64,000 nucleotides of DNA from Falciphora oryzae. Lineage: Eukaryota; Ascomycota; Sordariomycetes; Magnaporthales; Magnaporthaceae. The stretch spans positions 22,055 to 86,054 of the forward strand of contig JNVV01000074.1 in NCBI GenBank assembly GCA_000733355.1, written 5' to 3'. A program made the translations under genes and the position numbers. Position 1 is the stretch's first letter. Each line of letters starts with the position of its first letter. Positions 54,236 to 64,000 of this stretch are shown here, piece by piece. The notes beneath the pieces were generated by a model. It was not told the origin of the DNA, did not search any database, and was given only the letters and a program-made list of their open reading frames with translations.

Positions 54236-57200
54236 ATGGAGAATGGTGAGAGGGCTATGGTAGCAGAGTCATCCCACCTGGCGGGGGCCTCCGCGCCAGG
54301 AAGCCCCGTTGTTCCGACCGGGAGCCCCGTCGACGACGCCCGGGGCAGCAGGTTCGCCTTCTCTCCTAATCAACTGCACAGGCTCCTCAATGCACCAACT
54401 GCCGCGGGCCTTCGCGCCATCGGCGGGCTGCCGGGACTCTGCTCCGGTCTCCGGACAGATCCAAAGGCAGGCATCAGTGTCGACGAGATCGCGCTAGACA
54501 GCGCCAGCGCCGCCGCATCGCGACAGGATCCGCGTCTCAACCGAGCCGACCCGCCCAGAGAACTCGCGCCAAGCTCCCGCCAGCCGTCCCAACCGAAAGG
54601 ATGCTCCGTCGCCGATTCCCCACACGCCCGCCTCAGCAGTGACCCCGCGGGAACGTTGCACACCCGCCGGAGAGTGTTCGGGGAGAACCGCCTGCCCAAA
54701 GCCAAGCAGAAGTCCATATGGGCTCTAATGTGGCGCGCTTTCAATAATAAGCCCATGTTTCTCCTAGCGACGTCGGCATTGGTGTCCTTTGCCCTCGGCA
54801 TTTCCCAATACCTCGTCCAGGGCCACAGCAAGGGATCGAATATAGGCTGGGCGGAGGGTGCGACTATTATCGCCGCCATCGTCGTTACGGTCACTGCCGC
54901 GGCTGTCAACGAATACCAGACGAACCACGAGTTCGAAAAGCTGGACCAGCGGAAGGAGGAGCGCTGGGCGACCGCCATCCGCTCCGGCAATAACTGCAAC
55001 GTTTCGGTTTTTGGCATCGTGGTGGGGGACCTGATCCATTTCGAGGCCGGGGATGTCCTGCCGGCCGACGGCGTCCTCGTCGACGGGTTCAATGTCCGAT
55101 GCGACGAAGCGAATCTGTCCGGGGAGTCGGACCTTGTGCGTAAGATACCTGCGGAGCAGTACCGTTGCGACTCGCCGTCCAACCCTTTCCTATTTCGCGG
55201 CGCCGTCGTGTCCTGTGGAGTCGGCACCTACATCGTCACTGCGGTGGGGACGAACTCGGTAGCCGGACGGACAGCGAGCTCTCTTCGGAGCAGGCCCGAG
55301 GAATCGCACCCTCACCAGAGACTCGACCGCATCGTGGGATCCATTCTCGTGATCAGCTCCATCGTCGGCGCAATCTACTTCGTCGCACTTTTCGCGAGAT
55401 TTTTAGCCCAGCTGAGCAGCTTTGCCGGACCTGACGCTTCGCGAGAAAAGGCAAAGACATTCCTCAATATCGCCATATTCGCCGTAACCATTGTCATCGT
55501 CGGCGTGCCGGAAGGTATGCCACTGGCCCTCGCCTTGGCCACCACACGCATGTTGCGGGAAAACAACCTCGTCCGGCTTGTCCGCTGCTTCGAGATCCTG
55601 GGAAGTGCCACGACGATCTGTTCCGACAAGACAGGGACCCTGACGCGGAACAAGATGACCGTGGTCTCCGGCATCATCGGATGTGACGAGAGATTCGGGC
55701 CTGGTCATCCGACGCCGCCGGGCACCTCGGGCAGCAACGAAAACAGATCTCACAACACTGTGACAGTGGATCAACTCGCTGGCTCACTCGCTGCTGACGT
55801 TGCGACGCTCCTCAAGGCGAGCATAGTGCTGAACTCGACCGCATTCGAGCTGGGGACTTCCGGGTCGGGCGGCTTCGCTGGCTCTCGCACGGAGACGGCC
55901 CTGCTGAAATTCGCCCGCGAGCATTTCGCGATGGGTGCAGTCGCGGAGGAGCGGGCTAATGCGGACCTGGTCGAGCTGTTTCCGTTCGACGCGGATCGCA
56001 AATACATGGCGGCGATCGTGAAAATGGACAATAGGTACCGCTTGTTGGTCAAGGGAGCTGCCGAAATCGTCCTTGCAAACTGTGTGGAGACGTTGGAGAA
56101 TACGAAGAGGCATTGGAACCCCCGGGGTCGGCTCATTACCGCTCCCATAACCACAGAGCGGAGAAAGCAACTGGAGGCGACGGCACGCAGCTATTCACGG
56201 AAGCTCCTTCGCCCTATCGCCCTGGCATACCGCGATTTAGACTCGTGGCCCCCGATCGCCGCCTTGGGGATCCAGGACGACCCGAACGACAGTTTCGCCA
56301 ACTTGGAGCAGGTTTTGCGCCACCAGATGACATTTGCCGCCATGTTTGCCATCCAAGACCCGTTGCGCCCCGACGTAGTCGACTCGATCCGCCAGTGCCA
56401 GCAGGCCGGCGTGTTTGTGCGAATGCTGACTGGCGACAACCTTGCAACGGCCGAGGCCACTGCTCTCGAGTCGGGAATCTACACCCCGGGCGGTGTCGCT
56501 ATGGACGGTCCCACGTTTCGGCGACTCACCCCTGACCAAATAGACGCCGTCGCCCCGAGACTGCAGGTCCTGGCGAGGTCAAACGCAGACGACAAGGCCA
56601 AGCTAGTTATGTCCCTCAAGAGGCTCGGCGACGTCGTTGCCGTAACGGGCGACGGCATGAATGATGTGTTTGCTTTCAAGGCAGCCGACGTTGGGTTTTC
56701 CATGGGCGTTTCCGGGACCGAGGTCGCCAAGGAAGCAAGCTCGATCGTCCTATTGGATGATAATTTTGCGTCGATTGTGAAGGCTTTATCCTGGGCCAGA
56801 GCTGTCACCGAAGCGACCAAGAAATTCTGCCAGGTGTGTTTCCCGCCGTCGCTACCCAGCAAACCATATCGTACTAATACCCGTCTTTGTTAGTTCCAAT
56901 TCCCGCTCAACATTACTGCTGCTATCATCACCATCATTTCGACGTTGGTCGGTAACGCGAATTCGTCAGTATTTGGAGTCCTCCAGCTGCTGTGGCTGAA
57001 CCTCGTCATGGACATCTTTGCGGGCGTCACCTTTTCGACCGAATACCCTCGCCCATATCAAATGCAACGACGGCCAGAACCACCAAATGCACCACTAATC
57101 ACCGTGACCATGTGGAAGATGATCGTGGGACAGGCGATCTACCAGCTCGCCGTGGTCTTCACCCTGTACTACGCAGGCCAGAGCCATTTTTGGACTTATG

Positions 57201-58049
57201 CATCTCCGCGGAGTTCGCAGACGGTCGTTTTCAATGCATACATGCTGATGCAGATCTTCAACCAGATCAAGTAGGTCGCCTTCTAGGTTCGTGAGGGTGT
57301 CTCCCGTGTCGCCGCCTGACTAACAAGCGCGCAACCACAGCTGCCGGCGCGTTGACGATGGCTTCAACGTTTTTGAAGGTCTCTTGGATAACCCTTGGTT
57401 CCTTGGCATCCAAGCCGTCACGCTGGCCGCACAGGTAGCCATCGTATTCGAGGGCGGCGACGCATTCGGAACAGAGCCTCTAGACGGCGTGCAGTGGGGT
57501 TGGTCCTTTGTTTTCGGCCTCCTTGTCATACCCATTGGCTTTGCTATTCGCTGCATCCCGGACAACTGGGCTGCCGCTGCCGGCAACGGGGTAAAGCTGC
57601 TGGTCTGGCCCGTGAGGCATGCTGTGCGCCGAGCACGGGACAAGAAAGCAGAGCGCGAAAAGAAACTGGAAACGCGGCAGCAAAAGCAGAAGCATGTCAA
57701 CACTTTTGACGCGGCAACACAGCTCGACGAGGCGAGGCAAAGGAGGCGCACGGTGCACTCACCCTGGGGGGTTAGACGAATGTTTGGCCTTGCGCCGCGG
57801 AAGCCAAACAGCCAAGCCGAGCCTGACGTGGCTCTCGGTGTGCTAGCCGGCGCGGCAGAAGATGGGCGGCCGCCACCAGAGGGGAGCGTATTGATGGGCG
57901 GCGGCGAAGAAGACCCTTTCGATCTTTTCGCCGCTATCCAGGCTGCTAAGAACAACATCATGGATGGCGCCGTGACTGGACTGGACGTCCATCCCGACAC
58001 GGCAAAGGATGACCCTGTTTTAATAATGCCAACTGCACGGCAGCTTTAA
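54236..58049 (+). CDS. Divergent PMCA-type P-type ATPase, copy C
   Basis: Exons 54236-56833, 56894-57270 and 57341-58049, giving 1227 aa, with intron positions as in copies A and B. The phosphorylation site CSDKTGTLT (about 464) is intact. Differences from the sister pumps: the actuator motif reads SGESD instead of TGESD; M4 reads PEGMPLALALATTRML, four residues shorter than in A and B; the hinge reads TGDGMNDVFAF instead of TGDGTNDxPAL; M6 reads LNLVMDIFAGVTFSTE. These changes touch the calcium site and the ATP hinge, so ion specificity or activity may be altered. The C-terminal tail is long and basic (VRRARDKKAEREKKLETRQQ), a possible calmodulin-binding region. The reading frame is open throughout, so the gene is not an evident pseudogene. 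Confidence 0.88.
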
Positions 58050-58800
58050 GGCCTGGATCGCATTTAATATCGACGACTTATATATCTTCAAGGAACGAAG
58101 CAGACTGCTGGCAAGTCTCTAAACCCGCGGCGAGGTTAAGCTGCTTTTCTGTCTGTCCGTTGTAGATGTTGACTTTCATCCAAGCCAAATTGTGCTGTTT
58201 GGCGGTGTTGGCTGGAGTGAGAAACTGCTGGATGTGAGGTGTTCGTGGTAATGCCGGCGAGATCATCAATACTCGAGGTTGATCGCGTATGTAGCTCTAG
58301 AATCCATGCCCCCTACTTCTGGTGGGGCGGGACTGCCTCTACCCGCCTGAAACCGATCCGTTCAGCGGCCCTCGGGCGTCCTGTTTGGGAAGGGCAGCCA
58401 CTGAATCGAAACATGTGCCAAGCCCTTGATGGGAAGGCCGCATTCCGCCAAGTATCTGAAACTTGCGCTGCGCTGCGGCCGCAGCCGATTGCTGGTACAT
58501 TGATAATGGCAATGGGCGTGGGCGAGGCGGTGGGCAGAGCGCAGAGGAGTGCCCAGTGTTGTCAGAGGGTCTCCTTCGACTCAAATAGTATCGTCGCTCG
58601 CGGCCACGCAGCAGCGGCCTCTAAAATCAGCACGATCCAATCCCTTTTCTTCCACATCTTGACATCTGGATTCTGGTTCGAAAAATGGCCGGGCCGTCAC
58701 AAGGCGCCAGGCGGCGGGCCCGTCCAGCCGACATCAAAGTCCCTCCGGCAAGGGAACCCGCCACCCTCGGTACCCCAGCTCCCGCTCTCTTGTCCTCACA
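58050..58800. other. Region 3' of ATPase C, possibly holding the 5' end of the next gene
   Basis: No firm gene. A 5' exon of the downstream Thr-rich membrane protein must lie here or further upstream, since its readable frame begins at a CCTCACAG acceptor at 58801. ATG at 58685 is a possible start but was not resolved. Confidence 0.35.
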
Positions 58801-58801
58801 G

Positions 58802-59355
58802 GCCACAGGGCGACGGACTTTTGCAAGGACGCCAATGCCCAGGTCGACTCGGCCCTCGCCAGCCGCATCCCCTTTACGCCTCCGTCCACTCCCGCTACTG
58901 CCGCCCCGCTACGCTTATCAAGGACCCCGGCGGCATCAACCAGGAATAAGAGCCCAACTGTAACGGTCTTCACCACTCCAAGCTCAACGCTGAGGGTGAC
59001 AACCATCTCAGTGACGACCGTGTCGGTGACGACACAGACTGTGAGCGTCGCGGTCGAGGCCGCAGAGGCGTCGGCACGGCAAAGCCATGGCGCCCCAAGC
59101 GCCGCGCCACCACCCGTGGGAGCTAGTCCTGCCGGCGGCACTATATCCGGACCGGCAACTGTCTTTCTGGGCGTGCTCGGAGCGCTAGGTAGATACGACT
59201 CGCCCCAGACCCCACTTGGAAAGTCACATTTTCTGCCATCGCTTTCAGCCGGGATTCCGCTCCTGGCAACAGAGGGCATAATAATCGCCCGCCGCAGAAG
59301 AAGGCGGAGGAAAGCCGAGCAGCAGGTGCGTACGGCTCAGAAATATCACCAGTGA
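58802..59355 (+). CDS. Thr-rich single-pass membrane protein, 5' end unresolved
   Basis: The readable 3' part is exons 58802-59188 and 59249-59355. It starts in phase after a CCTCACAG acceptor with ATDFCKDANAQVDSALASRI, then a Thr/Ser/Val-rich stalk (VTTISVTTVSVTTQTVSVAV) likely to be O-glycosylated. Removing the 60-nt intron 59189-59248 (donor GTAGAT, acceptor TTTCAG) joins GVLGAL to AGIPLLATEGIIIA, creating one hydrophobic helix followed by RRRRRRRKAEQQ, a classic stop-transfer signal. This organisation fits fungal cell-surface sensors or mucin-like proteins; the ectodomain upstream was not found and may be lost, so a truncated gene is possible. The long opposite-strand frame is considered a shadow. 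Confidence 0.45.
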
Positions 59356-61039
59356 CCCGTCGCGTTACCCGGGCCGCCCACCCACCCTGCTAGCAGAAGG
59401 TTGAGTTCCAGGGAGAGGATGCCACGGTTGGGGCATGACGTTGGGGAAACTTCATTACATACTGGCCAAAGGACCATTCGGGATAAACAGCCGGGGGTCA
59501 ACTGGAGCCATGGCCGGGCCAGGGAACGTGATAGATCTACCAGACTAGACCCCTGCAGCTTCATGCAATGGTGTCAAGAATGCCCACGTACCAATACAGT
59601 TTCCTCCATCGGTACAAGGCACGCTTGTTGACTTATCAGCACTGAAACGGCGACTGTCGCTTCGGCGCCACAATCGAACGCAATTAGGCTTGCGTTTGCA
59701 CCTGGCAGGGCTCACGACCCGGCACTGGCGGTTCCGCTAGCGACGGATATCGTTGCCTTGGACCAGGCCCCGGAGTAAACCTCGGGTATTCCGAGGCAAC
59801 GGCTCCATCGTCGCTCAGGGATTCGGACGATCCTAGGCTCGGAAGAAGAACCAGTTGTTTGTAGACTCACCTACTCCTTTCTCTTCTCTTCCATTCTGTA
59901 CCACAGGGCTCGCTGTTTGCCCATCAGGCAATCAGCGACCCCTTTGTGCTATCTGTGTATATAGGCCTGGCCTACTGCCCAGGACCCTCACAGATAGATC
60001 TTGCAATCTACCGACCACTTTGCCAGATCACTTGTGGTTATGAGCCCCTTTTGCGTATCTCTCCTGCGTTCTCTGGGAACGCTGTTGCGTCCCAGAGCCC
60101 GGTGGCATGAATGTTGCCTTCCTGACACTTTGCGGGGCGGCCAAATGGCAGGCGGAGCCACTCATTTGGGGACCGTCTCGGGGGAACGCCTCGGGGCCGA
60201 GCACGCCAGGATGGCATGACGGCCTCCCGCGTGAAGGAGGGCTGTGAACCCGGCCTGAAGCGATCTAGCGTACGCAAGGCAAGGACCTGGGGCCGCCGGC
60301 GGGGCGAGGATCCGCGGTTTGGACGCGGGGTACCCCAAACTGCGACTCTCGCCTGGTTCGTCACGAATCCTTGCGCCAATCCGGTTTCAGCGGACTGTGC
60401 TCAGCTGTTTACGCGAGCCCTGGCCTCGCCAGCCTCGCCAGTAAGCCAGTCGCATCATGGTGCCTTGCTTCGGCAGCCGCCCGCAACCCGCGGGGATTTC
60501 CCATGCCCCGACAATGGCGCCGATGGTTCCTGCATCGCCCCTCTCCTGGCGCTGTCGGAACGTCCATGTTCCTTTGAGAACCCTGGGGTTTGGTGGGCCC
60601 ATGAACGTCTCGGGCACGGTGACCTGGACGATCTGCGGGTCGTCGCCCCACCTTTTAAGCTTACGTGGCTGTTCCCGACAAACGGGGCGACGGCTGTAAC
60701 AGACGGTGGGGCGAATGCTTAGCTCCGGATCACCTCCGTAGGACCTGCGCACGGACATGAACCCGCCACCCTCGCTGGATTTGCACGATCTCGACGGCTG
60801 ATGGCGCCTCATGAAACCTCGTTGGCTTGTCCTCGGTGTTTGGCCTAATGTCTCATCTTCTGCACTGCCTAGAGAAGAGGCGCCTGTGGTTGGTGCAGTG
60901 CTTGCTCTGACCGGCCGCCAGTTGATGCGCCCATTTTGTCTTAATAAATGGGGAAGCATCACACAGGTCGGTTGACAGGTCTTGGCAGAATCAGAAGTCT
61001 ATATGCGTTTTGATGGACTCCCGCGTCCCGTCGGCCAAG
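59356..61039. other. Intergenic region, no gene seen
   Basis: 1.7 kb with only short or Arg/Pro/Gly-rich frames lacking domain or splice logic. The end near 61039 is the presumed promoter of the secreted-protein gene. Confidence 0.5.
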
Positions 61040-62203
61040 ATGTCACAGAGGATTTGCTCGCCGCTTTACTGGCTCGTGACACTGCTCTGTACCCTTTCAC
61101 CGGTCGCGGCCCAAAATGGCACTGAACGGCTACCCACTTTCGGCGAGCCCGTCAACGTCCTTGGTGCTGTAAGTCGCAACGACCCGTAACCATATTGCCC
61201 TGCTGCAGCCTTCTGACTCGGGAGCAGATGGAGAGGACCGACCAGGACTTCCAAGACGGCCTGGCCCTGGACCTGTTCTCACCCAAGAACAGGACTCTGG
61301 TCGTCCGGCAGAACACCACGCCGCTACCGGGCCGTTTCGTGACAGGCACCACTGGCTCGCCCTTCGTCGCCCTCTCCAACTACTCGTACATCATCAGCAT
61401 GAACGAGACGGCCAACGACCTCATCGCCAAGATCGAGATCCCCTACGACGTCAACACCCTCAACCGGCTCGGCGTGCAGGAAGGCAACACCTTCGTCGGG
61501 ACTCTGGCGGACGACAGGATGAGCTGGGTCGTCAACGAGGCCATGCGGAACGTGCACCGCAGCGAGAACAACACGCGGATCATCAAGATGACCTCCCTGG
61601 ATGGAGAGTACATGCTGCTCGGACGGCAGGGGGCCGACATCACCAACATCTTTGTCCAGTACGGCCAAGGCGCAACCAGGACCGTGAATATCACCGGGGG
61701 TGGCGGCCGAGAGGAAGCCGAGTTCATCGACGGGCTGAGGTTCTCCATGGTGTCGCAGGGCAGCCTGGGCATGAACGTGGACCTCACGCACGGCGTGACG
61801 CAGCAGTCTCTACCGCCTGGGACGGTGTCCCTCAACTCCTTTGCCTGGACGGTCAACACGAGCGACCCCAACGCGGCGGTGAACACGACGATAAGATTTC
61901 CCTGTATGAAGCCCGTTTTACGCCTTTTTGAAACGACCGTCCCGCCCCCGTGCTGACAGCCCGTAAACAGTTAACCGGAATATGCTCGCGGCTCTCCGGC
62001 CAGGACCGTCGTCGCCGGCCGACGTGCTCACGATCGCGAAAAGACCCTTGAACGCCTCGGCCACGACCGTCTTCCAGCGGGTGTGCCCAGAAAGTCTTTT
62101 CGTGAGCGGGCCACCAGAGGACCGAATCGTCGTAAGCAATATCAGGCAGGTGGATGGGCAGTACGTAGTGCTTGTCACGCCACCAAACAACGCCACCCAG
62201 TGA
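61040..62203 (+). CDS. Secreted, N-glycosylated protein of unknown family
   Basis: Exons 61040-61168, 61228-61903 and 61971-62203, giving 345 aa. Intron 1 (59 nt) has GTAAGT, branch TTCTGAC and acceptor AGCAG; intron 2 (67 nt) has GTATGA, branch GTGCTGAC and acceptor AACAG; phases match. The N-terminus (LYWLVTLLCTLSPVAAQ) is a signal peptide. At least ten NxS/T sequons are visible (for example NGT, NRT, NTT, NYS, NET, NNT, NIT, NTS, NAS, NAT), so heavy N-glycosylation is expected. The C-terminus ends PPNNATQ with no membrane helix or GPI signal, so it is probably a soluble secreted or wall-associated protein. No enzyme family was recognised; the beta-rich pattern suggests an extracellular adhesive or lectin-like fold, as inference only. 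Confidence 0.7.
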
Positions 62204-64000
62204 ATGGTTCTGGCGGTTTCTGTTACCATTATTGTACCTTGACTGTTTCTGTTCTCATTATTGTACTTTACCGGTTTGTTGTGTTTTTTTTCCTCGATAC
62301 CATATCCCCCTTCAGAGATCACTCTCCGCAGTGCTTGTAGTGGCGAAGGACGATTGGGGACGGCCCCATATTCTGCCCCCTGCAGGCGCAACTCACCCAA
62401 TCCGGCTGGCCGCCCCGAGGTTCATCCGAGGATTCGTCCGACTTTCCGGTGGTGCTGTGTCTGTGGGTTCCGTTGGATGGCCTGGAAGTCGTGGAAAGTT
62501 TAAAATGCTGAAATTGAACTGTCATAGCCTTCGTCCAGGACGGGAACTTCAAATGATGCTCTGCGATTGGAGTACGTAACATGGTCAGTGAGGGCGTGTT
62601 TGGTTCAAACCACCTGGCCAGCTTGTCCTGGTGATGAATCCTTGCTTCGAATAGGCGGGCCTGCTGGGGCTCCTAATCATTTTGCTGCAACCCCGGCTGC
62701 CAAGCGAGCAAAGGAGCGTGACTGATCATCGCGGAGAACCGCCACTGGCCTGACGTGTGTGTGTCGTGCCTGTTTCGAAGCCCAAGGCAAGCGGCAGCGA
62801 TGTTCCCTTCTCGCAGGCCGCGCATCGTTGGAGCCTCTGAGCGCAGACAACGTGGCTCCACTGTCATTGCGCAGCTTGCAGGTGTCTCGGGCAGGCTGCT
62901 CCTGGCGAAAAAGCGATGCGCTCACCCATTGGCGTTTCGTGGGCGCAAAAGGAGGGCGAACAGGGGCGAAAGGCGCGCCGTGCTGCGGGGTCCAAGCCCC
63001 CCTTTGTTCGCTTTGGGGGTTCAAGACCGGGGTCCGGCATCCGCTGCAGACGGATCACGGATCTGCAATCCAAGTGCGCCTCGCCCTGGATGGCGGCGGG
63101 ACTGCCGCGACGGGATGGTGGTGTCGATGATGCCAGAGTCCCTTGAGCTAGCAGTGCCATTGCAAATTCCATCCCTTTCAAGGGCAGCTTCGGGGGTGAG
63201 CACAGGGATATAACGCTGGAATCGTACCACGACGATTAAGGCTTAGAGGGTCCTAGCAAGGTCTGGATTTTGTCCATCGACCGAAACGAAACGCCCATGC
63301 CGAAGGTGCAGAAATCCCACACCCAGCCCAGGTTGACGCGTCCAGAAGCCAGTCAATCATTCCTCTGGGCTAGGATTCATGCCGTGGCATACATGGAGCC
63401 AACCGGAGAGGACGGGCGCGAGGACCAGAAGCGGGCAGTCAGTCGAAACTATCAGATGTACGACGCTTCGGATTGGCAACCGAGCTGTGTGCGTGTTGGG
63501 GCGTCCTTTCAGCTGGACCAAATCAGGACCGGAGGAAGGGGTGTGAGGTGGTTGACGGGCTGCATAACGCCAACACGGCAGTTCAGCTGGCTCGGAGTCT
63601 TCCACACAGCGATCCGCGCCACGAAACGAGCCTAATCAGGCGCCTATCGGTCACCTAAGCTCACAGTGATATTCGCCGACAGCAAAACACGGTCTCGACG
63701 GGCAGAGACCTGGAAAGCACGCAATCCGAAAGGAGTCGCCGGCTCCCAATCGCAGCTGAGACTGCCAAAGAGATCTGCACCCCTGCCGGCGTATTGGTAG
63801 GTTTTTTGTGGTGTTCAGGACTTGCAGCTGCTGTGATGACCCAGCGGCTGGCAGCCGTCGCTTTGGATACTGAATATTGAGAAGGCCGTCTACACCCCTA
63901 CTGCTGCGATATGGGTGTCGCAATCTCTATCAGCTTAACCTCGTCATCTGGCAAATTGCATATGAGGACACGAGGTGACTTTCGTCTTGGACCGACTGTC
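62204..64000. other. Right end of the window, no gene seen
   Basis: 1.8 kb of mixed sequence with no frame showing protein character or splice logic. Confidence 0.5.

Noticed and set aside
58734..59279. - strand open frame of 181 codons
   Set aside because: The + strand gives a better interpretation (Thr-rich stalk, transmembrane helix, poly-Arg stop, splice signals).
60387..60962. - strand open frame of 191 codons
   Set aside because: Arg/Gly/Ser-rich with no motif and no codon pattern like the neighbouring real genes.
62755..63213. + strand frames of 123-152 codons
   Set aside because: Overlapping frames of similar length on both strands and no protein character.

Overview
The window comes from a filamentous ascomycete, most likely a Sordariomycete (Sordariales-like). 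The evidence is short spliceosomal introns with CTRAY branch points, a fungal HET-domain gene, a SAT4/HAL4-type kinase, an ISN1 nucleotidase with fungal intron layout, and a transposon whose interior is depleted of CA/TG and full of TAA/TAG, as expected after repeat-induced point mutation (RIP). All gene models were read by hand from reading frames, GT/GC-AG signals and phase. No search or alignment was run.

Layout. 0.2-2.8 kb: HAL4/SAT4-like kinase (-). 2.8-15.9 kb: about 13 kb of unique, GC-rich DNA with no convincing gene. 15.9-17.6 kb: ISN1 (-), three exons, one GC-AG intron. 18.1-18.8 kb: secreted 20-cysteine protein built from two 10-cysteine repeats (-). 20.6-21.5 kb: frameshifted relic gene (-). 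22.4-24.6 kb: HET-domain protein (-). 24.7-25.2 kb: two abutting TA-flanked MITEs. 26.4-29.1 kb: RIP-mutated Mutator-like (MULE) transposon with perfect 52-bp terminal inverted repeats. 29.2-30.8 kb: F-box-like protein (+). 31.3-32.6 kb: putative secreted protein (+). 33.5-34.1 kb: secreted precursor with KEX2-type sites and repeated peptides (-). 35.3-36.3 kb: CadD-type cadmium transporter (-). 37.2 kb: one-pass small membrane protein (+).

37.8-58.0 kb is the most striking part: three vacuolar-type Ca2+/H+ exchangers (CAX) followed by three PMCA-type Ca2+-ATPases, with one multi-pass membrane protein of unknown function among them. The three CAX genes share intron positions, and so do the three ATPases, so both sets look like local duplications. 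Several genes form divergent head-to-head pairs with short shared upstream regions. One CAX has lost an acidic signature residue, and one ATPase carries a four-residue deletion in its M4 calcium-site helix, so the copies appear to have diverged in function. With the CadD gene next door this looks like a metal/calcium-handling island.

58.8-59.4 kb: Thr-rich single-pass membrane protein (5' end unresolved). 61.0-62.2 kb: secreted, N-glycosylated protein of unknown family. The remainder to 64 kb shows no convincing gene.
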